IMG/VR virus record: IMGVR_UViG_3300046321_000098
Coordinates: 18,012-82,011 of that record
Reading direction: 5' to 3' (one strand)
DNA from: a virus
Length of the DNA stretch: 64,000 nt
A model generated the notes under the pieces. It was not told the DNA's origin, made no database searches, and saw nothing but the letters and a program-made list of their open reading frames with translations. Within the stretch, counting starts at the first letter, position 1. Each line of letters starts with the position of its first letter. Below, in pieces: positions 26,459 through 35,251 of the stretch. Both the position numbers and the translations under genes were made by a program.

Positions 26459-26969
26459 AATGCAAGAGTTATACGAGCTAACTAAACGGTTTAATGACAT
26501 CTCAGGAGCAACAAAAGAGGTGAGCGAGAAATCACTGATTGAGCAGTACACTTACATTCGAGAAGAGTTCAAGGAGATGGCAGATACTTTTGGTGATGAT
26601 GTTTACTACGACAGTTCTCAGTTGAGCCTTGAAACACGGATGGTTGAACCACTGTTGGATGATTGCTTGGACGTGCTCATAACTGTCTTTGGAATGCTGC
26701 AAAAGCTCGAAACACTTGGAGTAGATGTAAACGGTGCAGCTATCGCTACAGCAGAAAACAACCTATCTAAGTACCCTGCAGCACCAGCGGTGGCACACGA
26801 GACTGTTGAGCGTAGAGCTCGTGAAGGTATGGAAGTTCTAACTAAGTTTAATGAAGAATATGGTGTCTATACACTTCGCAATGCTGTTACAATGAAGGTT
26901 GTCAAACCTTATAATTTTGTCAGTAATGATTTGAGGGTTTTTGTTCCTAAAGATTTGGAGATTAAATAA
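26451..26969 (+). CDS. MazG-like all-alpha NTP pyrophosphohydrolase
   Basis: 172 residues. EEFKEMADTFGDD supplies the ExxE metal-binding helix and LLDDCLDVLITVFGML the second acidic helix of the MazG/dUTPase-like all-alpha fold, followed by AENNLSKYP, a frequent sequel in phage members. It would hydrolyse (d)NTPs to monophosphates, feeding ThyX and NrdAB or cleaning the pool. Substrate not determinable. Confidence 0.75.
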   Translation: MNKMQELYELTKRFNDISGATKEVSEKSLIEQYTYIREEFKEMADTFGDDVYYDSSQLSLETRMVEPLLDDCLDVLITVFGMLQKLETLGVDVNGAAIATAENNLSKYPAAPAVAHETVERRAREGMEVLTKFNEEYGVYTLRNAVTMKVVKPYNFVSNDLRVFVPKDLEIK

Positions 26970-27466
26970 TGGAAAATACAGATAAAATTGTGAATGGTGT
27001 GACTTATGAAAGAGTACCCATCACTGTACTACATGGACAAATATCTTGTGTTGGTTGTGCTCACAAAACTAACCCTGACAGAGGCTTATGCGGTAGTTTA
27101 ACAACAGCAGATTGTGCAAAAGAATACGTATGGCAAGTTAAGGATGTTACTAAATCTTCGGTTCAAGGTGTCAAAACAGACACAGGTAAGCCCCGCTACA
27201 CCCTTATCCCCCCGTTTGCCTTAGAACAAGTAGCTATCTGTTTAACAGAGGGTTTAAAGACACATCCTGCAAAAGATAATTGGAAACTTGTTGAGAAAGG
27301 TAAGGAGCGATTCTTGGACTCGTTGTATCGACATTGGAACCAGTATCAAATGGGTGAAATTTTTGACAGGGATAACCCGAATGTTCGGAACTTGGCTGCA
27401 ATAATTGTGAATGCGTTATTTGTGCTTGAATTTGAAACTAATCCAGAATTGAAAGGAAATAAATAA
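26969..27466 (+). CDS. dATP/dGTP pyrophosphohydrolase-domain protein
   Basis: 165 residues. KPRYTLIPPFALEQVA, then TEGLKTHPAKDNWK, LDSLYRHWNQYQMGE and VRNLAAIIVNALFVLEFE match the phage domain called dATP/dGTP diphosphohydrolase N-terminal (DUF5664 region). A Cys-rich prefix (CVGCAHKTN, then CGSLTTADC) resembles a zinc-binding patch. Adjacent to the MazG-like gene and ThyX, so a role in nucleotide pool control is likely. No PurZ-like gene is seen in the window. Confidence 0.75.
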   Translation: MENTDKIVNGVTYERVPITVLHGQISCVGCAHKTNPDRGLCGSLTTADCAKEYVWQVKDVTKSSVQGVKTDTGKPRYTLIPPFALEQVAICLTEGLKTHPAKDNWKLVEKGKERFLDSLYRHWNQYQMGEIFDRDNPNVRNLAAIIVNALFVLEFETNPELKGNK

Positions 27467-28129
27467 TTGGAATTTATTAAAGCAAAAATAATTGGTTATA
27501 CCCAACCATCAGAGGAGTTCAAAGACTCCTTCTCAAACCTAAAAGAATTGGTTGCATACTGTAGCCGTGTATCTAACCCAAGTAATCAGTTCAATAATGA
27601 CACTGCAGATAAGTTAATTAATTACTTGGTTAAGAATAAACACTGGTCACCATTAGAAATGTGTAGTTTGACTTTAGAACTGGAATGCCCACGAGACATT
27701 GCACGACAGCTTTTACGTCACCGTTCATTTAGTTTTCAGGAGTTTAGTCAAAGATATGCAGACCCTACTAAAGATATGCACTTCATTCTCCGTGAAGCAC
27801 GTCTACAGGACTCTAAGAACCGTCAGAACAGTATTGAATCCAGTGATAGAGAACTTCAAAACCTTTGGGAAGAAAAGCAGCAAGAGGTTATTCATGCGGC
27901 TAAGGAAGCCTACGAGTGGGCTGTGATCAACGGTATTGCAAAAGAACAAGCTCGTGTAGTTCTTCCAGAGGGCAACACTATGTCCCGATTATATGTACAA
28001 GGTACTTTAAGATCTTGGATTCATTATATTGAAGTGCGTAAAGATATTAGCACACAGAAAGAACACAGAGAACTTGCACTAAAGATAGCTGAAGTAATAT
28101 CTAGAGTATTTAGTTTAAGTAATCTGTAA
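27467..28129 (+). CDS. thyX: Flavin-dependent thymidylate synthase ThyX
   Basis: 220 residues, TTG start with RBS gaaaggaaataaa. The ThyX signature RHRSFSFQEFSQRY lies at residues about 84-97 (RHRxxSxQxxSxR). PLEMCSLTLELECPRDIARQ and EQARVVLPEGNTMSRLYVQG agree with the family. Makes dTMP from dUMP using FAD and methylene-THF. Length is normal. The end overlaps a palindromic operator at 28125. Confidence 0.95.
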   Translation: MEFIKAKIIGYTQPSEEFKDSFSNLKELVAYCSRVSNPSNQFNNDTADKLINYLVKNKHWSPLEMCSLTLELECPRDIARQLLRHRSFSFQEFSQRYADPTKDMHFILREARLQDSKNRQNSIESSDRELQNLWEEKQQEVIHAAKEAYEWAVINGIAKEQARVVLPEGNTMSRLYVQGTLRSWIHYIEVRKDISTQKEHRELALKIAEVISRVFSLSNL

Positions 28130-28154
28130 CAATTGTTACAAAACGTGGTATAAT
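28125..28154 (+). promoter_or_regulatory. Palindromic operator and -10 before the nrdBA operon
   Basis: TGTAACAATTGTTACA (28125-28140) is a perfect 16-bp palindrome made of the GTAAC/GTTAC pentamers that recur in this genome. TATAAT follows at 28149-28154, then caggagaatt before ATG 28181. Here the operator overlaps the -35 position, suggesting direct control of ribonucleotide reductase expression. Confidence 0.7.
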
Positions 28155-28180
28155 AGTAAGTCCAAATTAACAGGAGAATT

Positions 28181-28540
28181 ATGAAAACAAAACAGGAAAA
28201 GATTACTACATCTAGCATTATCGCTTTGTGCTATGTGTCAGCAATGGATATTGCAGAAATTAAACCAGATTACACATATAAATGGGGGGACGAAAATCCT
28301 GAATTATTCAATGATATTTTGTATCAGTTCGGGATGGACACAACCAGTTTCATTGAGCGTCAGGAAAGTGTGACACACCGTTCACGCCTGAATCGGCTAG
28401 TAACAGCAGACCGTTGGGTTGGTAACGAACGAATTGACGACGATTGGATAAAGTCTAGTTATGCTAGCCGTGAAGCGAGAGATAAGGCGAGTGGAAGTAA
28501 ATTATTGAATGATATTTATCGTATGAAGGGTTTAAGTTAA
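28181..28540 (+). CDS. Hypothetical protein, 119 aa
   Basis: First gene after the palindromic operator, RBS caggaga. Contains ALCYVSAMDIAEIKPDYTY and SFIERQESVTHRSRLNRLV. Unrecognised, cotranscribed with nrdB (stop/start overlap). Confidence 0.6.
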   Translation: MKTKQEKITTSSIIALCYVSAMDIAEIKPDYTYKWGDENPELFNDILYQFGMDTTSFIERQESVTHRSRLNRLVTADRWVGNERIDDDWIKSSYASREARDKASGSKLLNDIYRMKGLS

Positions 28541-29529
28541 TGAGTGAACAACTTGCACAACATTTAATTCCGATTGATGAATTTCAAGAGCCTATTGATT
28601 TTGCAAAGACACAGCTTAAAATCATGTGGTTTCCAGACGAGATTAAAGTAGAAAAAGATATTCAAGATGTGTTGGTTAACTTCTCTGAAGCTGAAAAAGA
28701 AGCGGTCATTACAACTTTAAAACTTTTTAGTCTTTACGAGACCCATGCTGGTGATGAGTACTGGGGGGGACGTTTTAAGAAAATGTTCACTGGTGCGGAG
28801 TTTCACAGGTTAGCCAGTGTCAACTCAATGGTAGAACTTGCAGTACATGCTCCGTTCTACAAGAAGATTAATGAACTACTTCATATTGACAACCCAGAAT
28901 TTTATTTATCCTATGTAAATAACCCAGTATTAAATGCACGGATAAAACACATCGGTGAAATTATAGACCATCCGAATGACCTAGTATCACTTGGTGCTTT
29001 CTCCATGATAGAAGGGGCTGTGCTTTATAGTAGTTTTGCTTTTTTAAAGCACTTTCAATCTGAAGGTAAAAATAAACTTATGAGCACAGTTCGAGGTATT
29101 AATTTCAGTGTTCGAGATGAGAATTTACATTCGATGTCAGGTGCTTGGTGTTTTAAGCATAAAGTAAAGATTAACAAGGTATCTGAGATTGAGTTAAAAA
29201 AAGTAGAGGTAATTTTACGCGAGACAGCACATAAGTTACTTGAACACGAGAAAGAGATTATCGCGCTCACATTTAGTAAAGGAAAAATTGAAGGTATCAC
29301 AGCGCATCAGTTAGAGAACTTCACAATGTCACGTCTAAATGAGTGCCTGAAGAACTTAGGTTTTGCTAAGGAATTTGATGTGAAATATGACCCAATAAGT
29401 TCTTGGTTTTATAAGGGTATTAACAGCTACCAAATGAATGATTTCTTTTCTGGACAAGGAAGAGAGTACAGTCGAGAGTGGGATGAGCATGGTTTTGTAT
29501 GGAAATTAGAAAAGGAAACAACAAAATGA
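28540..29529 (+). CDS. nrdB: Class I ribonucleotide reductase small subunit NrdB
   Basis: 329 residues. Family landmarks: MWFPDEIKVEKDIQD, LYETHAGDEYWGG, FHRLASVNSMVELAVHAPFY, LVSLGAFSMIEGAVLYSSFA and RGINFSVRDENLHSMSG. These carry the carboxylate and histidine ligands of the R2 metal site. Supplies the radical for NrdA, encoded directly downstream. I cannot assign every ligand or the radical Tyr without an alignment. Confidence 0.92.
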   Translation: MSEQLAQHLIPIDEFQEPIDFAKTQLKIMWFPDEIKVEKDIQDVLVNFSEAEKEAVITTLKLFSLYETHAGDEYWGGRFKKMFTGAEFHRLASVNSMVELAVHAPFYKKINELLHIDNPEFYLSYVNNPVLNARIKHIGEIIDHPNDLVSLGAFSMIEGAVLYSSFAFLKHFQSEGKNKLMSTVRGINFSVRDENLHSMSGAWCFKHKVKINKVSEIELKKVEVILRETAHKLLEHEKEIIALTFSKGKIEGITAHQLENFTMSRLNECLKNLGFAKEFDVKYDPISSWFYKGINSYQMNDFFSGQGREYSREWDEHGFVWKLEKETTK

Positions 29530-31229
29530 CAGATAACTTATATCGCCGTTTAAGCGAAGAACGAAAGACACTCCAAGGACAGGATTTAATTCCAGAATGG
29601 TATACAACTGCAGGTTGGCAGCTATTTAAAGAGAAGTACCTCTACGAAACTGACCGAGCGGTACGAGGACAATTTGAACGAATTGCAACCACTGCTGCAA
29701 AACACTTAAAAGGGACTAAGTTTGAATCTCAAGCTGAATCCAAGTTCTTCGAGTTATTTTGGAAGGGTTGGTTGTCACCATCCACGCCTGTGCTTGCTAA
29801 CATGGGTACAACTAGAGGTTTACCAGTGTCGTGTTCTGGTACGTTCGTAGATGACAGCATTGACGGTTTCTACAGCAACCGCCGTGAAGTAGCTATCCTA
29901 ACCAAGCACGGTTTTGGTACAGCAAGCTACTTAGGTGCAATTCGACCTCGTGGTGCTGTAATTAGTAAAGGCGGTAAAGCATCTGGTGTACTACCTGTAT
30001 TAAAAGGTCACATCCAAGACATGAGAGATGTAGCACAAGGTACGGCGCGGCGTGGTGCTTGGGCAGGTTATATTGAAATTGACCATGACGCATTTGACGA
30101 GATTGCAGATTTTGTAGAGGCAGAACCAGATGATGCGAACATTGGTTGGATCATTAAAGATTCTTTTGTAGCTAAATTAGATGCAGGTGATAACGAGTCC
30201 ACACGAAGATTTCAGAAAGCTTTGAAGTTGAAAATGCTGACAGGTAAAGGTTATTTTATGTTCATGGACAAGATTAATCGCAAGCGTCCTGAAAGTTATT
30301 TGAAAAATAACCTTGAGGTTGTCACGAGTCAACTTTGCAGCGAGATCACACTTTTTTGTGATAAAGAGCATACATTTACTTGTGTCTTATCCTCAATGAA
30401 CGTATCAAAATATGACGAGTGGAAAGACACGGATGCTGTACAGTGGGCAACTATTTTCTTAGACTGTGTTGCTTCTGAGTTTATCGAACAAGCGAAGGAC
30501 ATTTCAGGCTTAGAGAAAGCAGTCTTGTACACTGTAAAAGGAAGAAGTTTAGGGTTAGGGCAATGTGGTTTTCACACTTACCTTCAGGAGAAGATGATTC
30601 CTTTTGAAGCCTTTGAAGCCCACATGATTAATTTAGATGTTGCAGCACACATTGATAAGGAATCCTTGGTTGCGTCGAAATTACTAGCAACTGAGCTTGG
30701 TGAACCAGAGTGGTGTAAAGGGTTAGGTATCAGGAATACTCACCGTATCGCTGTTGCTCCGACAAAATCCACAGCTTTAATTATGGGGGGTGTATCTGAG
30801 GGAATCAGTCCAGACCCTGCAATGAGTTTTACACAGCTTACTGCAGCGGGTGAAGTTGATAGATTGAACCCTGTACTCCTTAACTTAATGAAAAGTAAAG
30901 GTATTTATAGTGTTCACAAGGTTAAAGAAATCACAGACAAACAAGGAAGTGTACAACATGTGGATTGGTTGACTCAAGAAGAGAAGGATGTATTTAAAAC
31001 AGCTTTTGAAATCAACATGAAATCAGTGCTGCGTTTAGCTGCAACAAGGGGTCGTTATGTTGATCAGTGGCAGTCTCTAAACCTGTTTTTCTCAGCAGAA
31101 GCTGCGCCTGAGTGGATAGCTGAAGTGCATCAAGAGGCGTTTACTAATCAAGATATTCTTGGGTTGTACTATATTTATACTCAAGCAGGCGTTCAATCGG
31201 CTGACGGTGAATGTATTGCTTGTCAATAA
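29526..31229 (+). CDS. nrdA: Class I ribonucleotide reductase large subunit NrdA
   Basis: 567 residues from ATG 29526 (overlapping nrdB). STPVLANMGTTRGLPVSCSG carries the first active-site Cys, QLCSEITLF the catalytic Cys, CVLSSMNVS the redox partner, and the C-terminal GECIACQ the shuttle pair. Much shorter than E. coli NrdA (761), with no ATP-cone at the N-terminus, so overall dATP inhibition is probably absent. The position usually Asn in the NLCxE motif is Gln here. Reduces ribonucleotides to deoxyribonucleotides. Confidence 0.93.
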   Translation: MTDNLYRRLSEERKTLQGQDLIPEWYTTAGWQLFKEKYLYETDRAVRGQFERIATTAAKHLKGTKFESQAESKFFELFWKGWLSPSTPVLANMGTTRGLPVSCSGTFVDDSIDGFYSNRREVAILTKHGFGTASYLGAIRPRGAVISKGGKASGVLPVLKGHIQDMRDVAQGTARRGAWAGYIEIDHDAFDEIADFVEAEPDDANIGWIIKDSFVAKLDAGDNESTRRFQKALKLKMLTGKGYFMFMDKINRKRPESYLKNNLEVVTSQLCSEITLFCDKEHTFTCVLSSMNVSKYDEWKDTDAVQWATIFLDCVASEFIEQAKDISGLEKAVLYTVKGRSLGLGQCGFHTYLQEKMIPFEAFEAHMINLDVAAHIDKESLVASKLLATELGEPEWCKGLGIRNTHRIAVAPTKSTALIMGGVSEGISPDPAMSFTQLTAAGEVDRLNPVLLNLMKSKGIYSVHKVKEITDKQGSVQHVDWLTQEEKDVFKTAFEINMKSVLRLAATRGRYVDQWQSLNLFFSAEAAPEWIAEVHQEAFTNQDILGLYYIYTQAGVQSADGECIACQ

Positions 31230-31248
31230 CAAACAAAGGAGAAACAAA

Positions 31249-31503
31249 ATGAAAGACAAAATCGTAACCATCTTCCGCACGAAACAGTGCAAGAACGGTA
31301 AAGCGCTAACAGAAGCAGTACGATTACTGCCTGTTGATCAAGAGTCAGTCCAAGTGGTGTACGTCAACGAGGAACCAGCTATAGCAACGTTTTTCAGAAT
31401 TATCGAATCACCTACCGTCCTGATGTTCGAAGATGGCGAGGAAACTGTCCGACACGAAGGTGCAGTACCTCCTGAAATCATTCTTGCTTTCCTAAACAGC
31501 TAA
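31249..31503 (+). CDS. Thioredoxin-fold protein lacking the CxxC pair
   Basis: 84 residues from ATG 31249 (RBS aaaggagaaac), directly after nrdA. FRTKQCKNGKALTEA occupies the active-site position with only one Cys. VVYVNEEPAIATFF, SPTVLMFEDGEE (cis-Pro) and a C-terminal helix follow the thioredoxin/glutaredoxin pattern. Context suggests an NrdA reductant; monothiol chemistry would be unusual. Confidence 0.65.
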   Translation: MKDKIVTIFRTKQCKNGKALTEAVRLLPVDQESVQVVYVNEEPAIATFFRIIESPTVLMFEDGEETVRHEGAVPPEIILAFLNS

Positions 31504-31510
31504 CCAAACG

Positions 31511-31542
31511 AAAACCTCCTTGTTTAACCACTCGGGGGTTTT
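31511..31542 (+). terminator. Probable terminator after the nrd operon
   Basis: AAAACC at 31511 pairs with GGTTTT at 31537 across a long loop; a C-rich rather than T-rich stretch follows, so it may be weak. Confidence 0.45.
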
Positions 31543-31550
31543 CTCTCGCC

Positions 31551-31615
31551 TTTACAAACTGTTACAAAAATATTTCTTATAAATCTGTTGACACAGTAAT
31601 CAACTCTGCTACAAT
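31551..31615 (+). promoter_or_regulatory. Phased TTTAC/GTTAC pair with promoter
   Basis: TTTAC (31551) and GTTAC (31561) are 10 bp apart. TTGACA (31588-31593), 16 bp, TACAAT (31610-31615) follow, then a leader with aacaaaggagtaaacc before ATG 31647. Confidence 0.75.
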
Positions 31616-31646
31616 CCAAACATCATCAACAACAAAGGAGTAAACC

Positions 31647-32009
31647 ATGCTATACATCACACCATCACAACGAGCACAAATCAAGCAACGAGCAGTTCAA
31701 ATTCGCCAGACTGTAGGTCAAGGAAAGCAAGACAACGCCGCTGCGAAACTAAAAGTAAAGAAAGAATTAACACAAGGGGAAACACAGCAACTGTTGCACA
31801 TTCTCCACGGAGAATTAGAGTGTACAACGTCTAATAAAGAACGTGAAAACGAAACGGCAAGTGAAATGTGGATAGGTGCAAACAAAGACGACGAGGAAGG
31901 TCAAAACTACTTCGAGGAGTTTTCGTTCTACAATTCTCTTGCTAAGAAAAGTAAACAAAAAGAGAAAACCCTTGTCAACCTTATCACCAAGCTCAAAGGA
32001 ATGCGCTAG
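31647..32009 (+). CDS. Hypothetical charged protein, 120 aa
   Basis: First gene of the 31.6 kb operon. Lys/Gln/Glu-rich helices (SQRAQIKQRAVQIRQTVG and KKSKQKEKTLVNLITKLK). Unrecognised. Stop overlaps the next GTG start. Confidence 0.65.
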   Translation: MLYITPSQRAQIKQRAVQIRQTVGQGKQDNAAAKLKVKKELTQGETQQLLHILHGELECTTSNKERENETASEMWIGANKDDEEGQNYFEEFSFYNSLAKKSKQKEKTLVNLITKLKGMR

Positions 32010-32194
32010 TGAAAGCAGTAGATTTAACTAACCTACACAATTGGCAACGAGTCAAGACATTGACCAATGCTTTACACATGGAAAAAGATTATGACTGTGA
32101 ACTGTCACCTTACGCTAAAGTCCTCCTTGCGAACTTGACTAAATTAACAATAGAAGCACTAGAATACGCGAAAGGGAATGAATATGATAACTAA
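32009..32194 (+). CDS. Hypothetical protein, 61 aa
   Basis: GTG start overlapping the previous stop (TAGTGA). Contains LTNLHNWQRVKTLTNALHM. Unrecognised. Confidence 0.5.
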   Translation: MKAVDLTNLHNWQRVKTLTNALHMEKDYDCELSPYAKVLLANLTKLTIEALEYAKGNEYDN

Positions 32195-32483
32195 GGATTA
32201 TGTAGAAGCACACCCTGAACTGTGGCAAGATATTCTAGTACCTCATGTTGTTCACGGCTGGATGTGGGATTTTGCTAAGACAGCGGAGCATCTAGGTTAT
32301 AAATTCTTCCTGTGGAACGATGTTGTGTACCTTTCGACAACAGGACGCATGGCAACACTGGGAGAGGTACAACCCCTAACGTTTACAACACCTAGTTACC
32401 ACCGTATCAAGATTGTTACATCAACGAAAGCGGGTATAGGTATGGTGTTAAAAGACACATTTCTAAAGAATTGCCACAATTAA
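32178..32483 (+). CDS. Hypothetical protein, 101 aa
   Basis: ATG 32178 or the second ATG at 32184, which has better spacing from aaaggga. Contains HPELWQDILVPHVVHGWMWDF and VVYLSTTGRMATLGE. Unrecognised. Confidence 0.6.
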   Translation: MNMITKDYVEAHPELWQDILVPHVVHGWMWDFAKTAEHLGYKFFLWNDVVYLSTTGRMATLGEVQPLTFTTPSYHRIKIVTSTKAGIGMVLKDTFLKNCHN

Positions 32484-32484
32484 A

Positions 32485-32913
32485 ATGAAGCAAAAGTACA
32501 AAACCGCGTACTTAGACATGGCTGAGCGATTCGGTCAGACATCAGAAGCTACACGCCTTAAAGTTGGTGCTCTGATTATCAGGGACGATACCATCATCGC
32601 TCAGGGTGTAAATGGAACTCCAAGGGGTTGGTTGACAAATTTGTGCGAGGACGCAGACAGTAGTACCAACAGTGTAGTACGACACGCTGAAGTAAACGCT
32701 TTAAACAAGCTCAGACGCTCTAACAGCTCATCAAATGGTGCTACTATGTTCTGCAGTCACGCTTGCTGCTTACCGTGTGCTATAGAGCTTGTGGATGCTG
32801 GTATCAAGGAATTCTATTTCAAGCACGAATACAGGGACATGAGTGGATTGGATTATTTAGAGTCTAAAGGTGTCAAAGTTGAATGGCTAGACCAAGAGTG
32901 TAAATCTTTGTAA
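32485..32913 (+). CDS. dCMP/deoxycytidylate deaminase
   Basis: 142 residues. Zinc deaminase motifs: VVRHAEVNALNKL (HAE, ligand His and catalytic Glu) and HACCLPCAIELVDAGI (CxxC ligands). TRLKVGALIIRDDTIIAQG and NGTPRG match dCMP deaminases. Provides dUMP for ThyX, closing the dTMP route in this block. Confidence 0.88.
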   Translation: MKQKYKTAYLDMAERFGQTSEATRLKVGALIIRDDTIIAQGVNGTPRGWLTNLCEDADSSTNSVVRHAEVNALNKLRRSNSSSNGATMFCSHACCLPCAIELVDAGIKEFYFKHEYRDMSGLDYLESKGVKVEWLDQECKSL

Positions 32914-32940
32914 AATCGGCACAACCTTTGGATTTCTGTG

Positions 32941-32974
32941 TATAATCTACGTATCTAAACAAAAGGGAACGAAC
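32941..32974 (+). promoter_or_regulatory. -10 element and leader before the SprT gene
   Basis: TATAAT at 32941, preceded by TTCTGTG, then ATCTAAACAAAAGGGAAC. No clear -35. The leader belongs to the recurrent ATCTAAACAAAAGGAG type. Confidence 0.5.
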
Positions 32975-33496
32975 TTGTTAGTATCTATCACGGATCAAAG
33001 ACTTATTCAAGAAACTATTCAATCTTGTCTTAATAAGATTCTGGGTGAAACTATAGCGAATTACTTCAAGATTGTTGTAGAATTTAAAAATAAACTAGGA
33101 ACTGTGGCTGGACTAGCTTACCGAGCAGAGCAAAGGATTGTACTAAACGAAGCGTTGTTCCTGAACAACAAAGAGCACTTTTTCAGTGATATAATTCCAC
33201 ATGAAGTTGCTCACATCTTGCAGTACGTTCTTTACCCAGATGAGCGACTACATCACGGTAAAAAGTGGAGATTAATTATGCAACAATTTGGATTACAACC
33301 TAATGCCTATCACGACTTAGATGTGTCAAAAGTGGATAATAAGGTACATCGCTACACCTGTAACTGTGAAGGTGGTTACAAGTATCATCAAATACTTGAT
33401 AATGAACATAGAAAGTTACAAAGTGGTCAAGCAAGAAAGTGTGGAACTTGCGAGACTAGGATTATTCATTTTCCACGAGGAGATTCAGTATGGTAG
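32975..33496 (+). CDS. SprT-like zinc metalloprotease
   Basis: 173 residues, TTG start. HEVAHILQYV (HExxH) at about residue 76 and a third ligand in LHHGKKWRLIMQQFG. The C-terminal zinc ribbon has YTCNCEGGYKYHQ and RKCGTCETRI. SprT/Spartan proteases cleave DNA-protein crosslinks; phage copies are common and their targets unknown. Confidence 0.88.
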   Translation: MLVSITDQRLIQETIQSCLNKILGETIANYFKIVVEFKNKLGTVAGLAYRAEQRIVLNEALFLNNKEHFFSDIIPHEVAHILQYVLYPDERLHHGKKWRLIMQQFGLQPNAYHDLDVSKVDNKVHRYTCNCEGGYKYHQILDNEHRKLQSGQARKCGTCETRIIHFPRGDSVW

Positions 33497-33876
33497 GTGA
33501 TAAATTAGAAATTAAAGAATTTGACGGTGAAAGACTTCAAGCTGTTGGATCAGACGGCTCGTGTATTGGTTGTGAATATGAAGAAGGCTGGAATTGCGTC
33601 GATATTTTGAAGACTCACCCATGCTCCTCTACAAAACGCTATGACGGGAAGGAAGTTATATGGTTGAAAATTCAACACGGTAAAGACCCTAGACTAACTT
33701 CAGTTAAAGAAGTAAAAGACAAGGTTAAGGCTCTACAACAAACAATCCAAGAGCTTATAAGCACTTTTGAAGGTGAGACAGCTACAAGGGTAAGTGCTGT
33801 TGATTTCACGGCTTGTCAAGAGACAAGTGGTGCTCATTGTACCTACGACGTAGCAATTACAGTTACCTTGAATTAA
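33490..33876 (+). CDS. Hypothetical Cys-rich protein, 128 aa
   Basis: Overlaps the SprT gene by 7 nt, RBS cgaggag. N-terminal SDGSCIGCEYEEGWNC and HPCSSTKRYD resemble the Cys patch at the start of the gene at 26969. Coiled coil VKDKVKALQQTIQELIST follows. A small metal-binding protein; function unknown. Confidence 0.6.
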   Translation: MVGDKLEIKEFDGERLQAVGSDGSCIGCEYEEGWNCVDILKTHPCSSTKRYDGKEVIWLKIQHGKDPRLTSVKEVKDKVKALQQTIQELISTFEGETATRVSAVDFTACQETSGAHCTYDVAITVTLN

Positions 33877-33885
33877 AGGAAATAC

Positions 33886-34050
33886 ATGATTAAGTACTTT
33901 AGCAAAAACACACAAGGCAAGGATTACTTTACTGGGGACACACCCTTACAGAAACCTACTAAACTTGGGAATGTGTATTACATTGATATAGGGGCATGTT
34001 TTGGTAAGGATTTGACGCTTCTGAGCACAGAAGAATTAATAAGGATTTGA
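33886..34050 (+). CDS. Hypothetical protein, 54 aa
   Basis: MIKYFSKNTQGKDYFTG onward, RBS aaaggaaata. Ends just before a phased operator at 34053. Unrecognised but well placed in the operon. Confidence 0.5.
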   Translation: MIKYFSKNTQGKDYFTGDTPLQKPTKLGNVYYIDIGACFGKDLTLLSTEELIRI

Positions 34051-34052
34051 AC

Positions 34053-34105
34053 TTTACAAAGAGTTACAAAATTCAGTGAAAACAGGTAGAGATTTAATAT
34101 AGAAT
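34053..34105 (+). promoter_or_regulatory. Phased TTTAC/GTTAC pair with -10
   Basis: TTTAC (34053) and GTTAC (34063) are 10 bp apart. TAGAAT at 34100-34105 lies 37 bp from the second pentamer, the same distance as at 53678 in reverse. The -35 is poor, as expected if an activator substitutes. Confidence 0.65.
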
Positions 34106-34132
34106 ACATCTATTGAAACAAAGGAGTAAATG

Positions 34133-35251
34133 ATGAAAACAGTACCAAAGATTACACGCGAAATATGGAACACTGCAAGCTGCACAATAGGATGTGCTGG
34201 AGGTGCATGGGAAATCTGCAACAAAGCCATTGAAATAGCCCTAGCAGAGCAGCAAGAGCAAAATCTAAAGAATGAGATTGAAGGGATGAGTACACCGGCT
34301 CTGAAAGCATACCTAAATTTATTGACTGAAAAACAAGAGCAATACATCACAGCAGCACAGGCGCGACGGCTAGGTTTTGGAAAAGTTTTAGTGAGACAAA
34401 AAGGTGAAAAATACTGGCAAGGTGTTACAGATGGTTTTTATTACTCGCCACAATTTGAATACCGCGCCATCAAGCAAGCACAGCCCGAGCCAGTTCAACC
34501 AGCCGTCGATGTAGACAAGGTACATCCGGAATGGGAGTTTGGGTCAGCACCGTTCAAGGATTGGTGCGGAAAATGGTTCGGCTCAGATTCCGATGAAACG
34601 TATCTGGCTAAAGCTGTCTTGTCTCTACCCATCAAAGCACAACCTGAGCCAACCGACAAACATACCGACGTTCGCGCTGAGTATGCCAAGCAAGTCAGAG
34701 ACGATACTAGACATTTTTATTTGTGGAAACATAAAGCACCCTTACTGCCGCTCATTAATTGCTACGGCGCTCCTGAATTTCACCCTGAATACGAATACCG
34801 CTGCACAGACATAAGCTGCTACGTTTCAAAAGACGGTGAGTCTGCTATCAGGATGTTGCGGACTGAGGCGCAGGAGTTGCAAGCCAAGACTAGAGATGAG
34901 TGCGACTGGTTTACTCCGTTCAGCAGTCAACTTGACGTCGATGATGACTTTTTTAGCTTTGGCAGTAAAGGCACTTACACCTACCGCACCAAAGCCACCA
35001 TCAAACTAGACGGGCGCAGGGTCACACCTGAGCAGGCAGCGGCTGAGTGGGATGCTAAGAAAGAGACGCATGTAATGTGGTTTAAGTTTGCCAACATTGA
35101 TTGGACAGACGTTATCGTATACCCCGAGGATTATGTTGAATACTTCGCTAATACTGCTAACTGCGAATACGAACTCCGCCCCAAGCAACCAACATGGACA
35201 GGTAGCCGTGAAGATGTGATTGCTTTGCTTAAAGAAGTGGGGGTGCTATGA
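34133..35251 (+). CDS. Modular hypothetical phage protein, 372 aa
   Basis: Start ATG 34133 (34130 also possible; RBS aaaggag). Contains QARRLGFGKVLVRQKGEKYW, FEYRAIKQAQPEPVQP, a second EYEYRCTDISCYV unit, and RRVTPEQAAAEWDAKKETH. Pro-rich linkers join repeated W/Y-rich modules. Function unknown. By eye the DNA from here to about 37.4 kb is more GC-rich than its neighbours, suggesting recent acquisition. Confidence 0.65.
   Translation: MKTVPKITREIWNTASCTIGCAGGAWEICNKAIEIALAEQQEQNLKNEIEGMSTPALKAYLNLLTEKQEQYITAAQARRLGFGKVLVRQKGEKYWQGVTDGFYYSPQFEYRAIKQAQPEPVQPAVDVDKVHPEWEFGSAPFKDWCGKWFGSDSDETYLAKAVLSLPIKAQPEPTDKHTDVRAEYAKQVRDDTRHFYLWKHKAPLLPLINCYGAPEFHPEYEYRCTDISCYVSKDGESAIRMLRTEAQELQAKTRDECDWFTPFSSQLDVDDDFFSFGSKGTYTYRTKATIKLDGRRVTPEQAAAEWDAKKETHVMWFKFANIDWTDVIVYPEDYVEYFANTANCEYELRPKQPTWTGSREDVIALLKEVGVL

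Noticed and set aside
26969-27466. Evidence for a 2-aminoadenine (dZTP) DNA system because of the dATP/dGTP pyrophosphohydrolase domain
   Set aside because: No PurZ-like adenylosuccinate synthetase in the window and the polymerase is not of the DpoZ type by any motif I can see; the domain is also common in ordinary phages.
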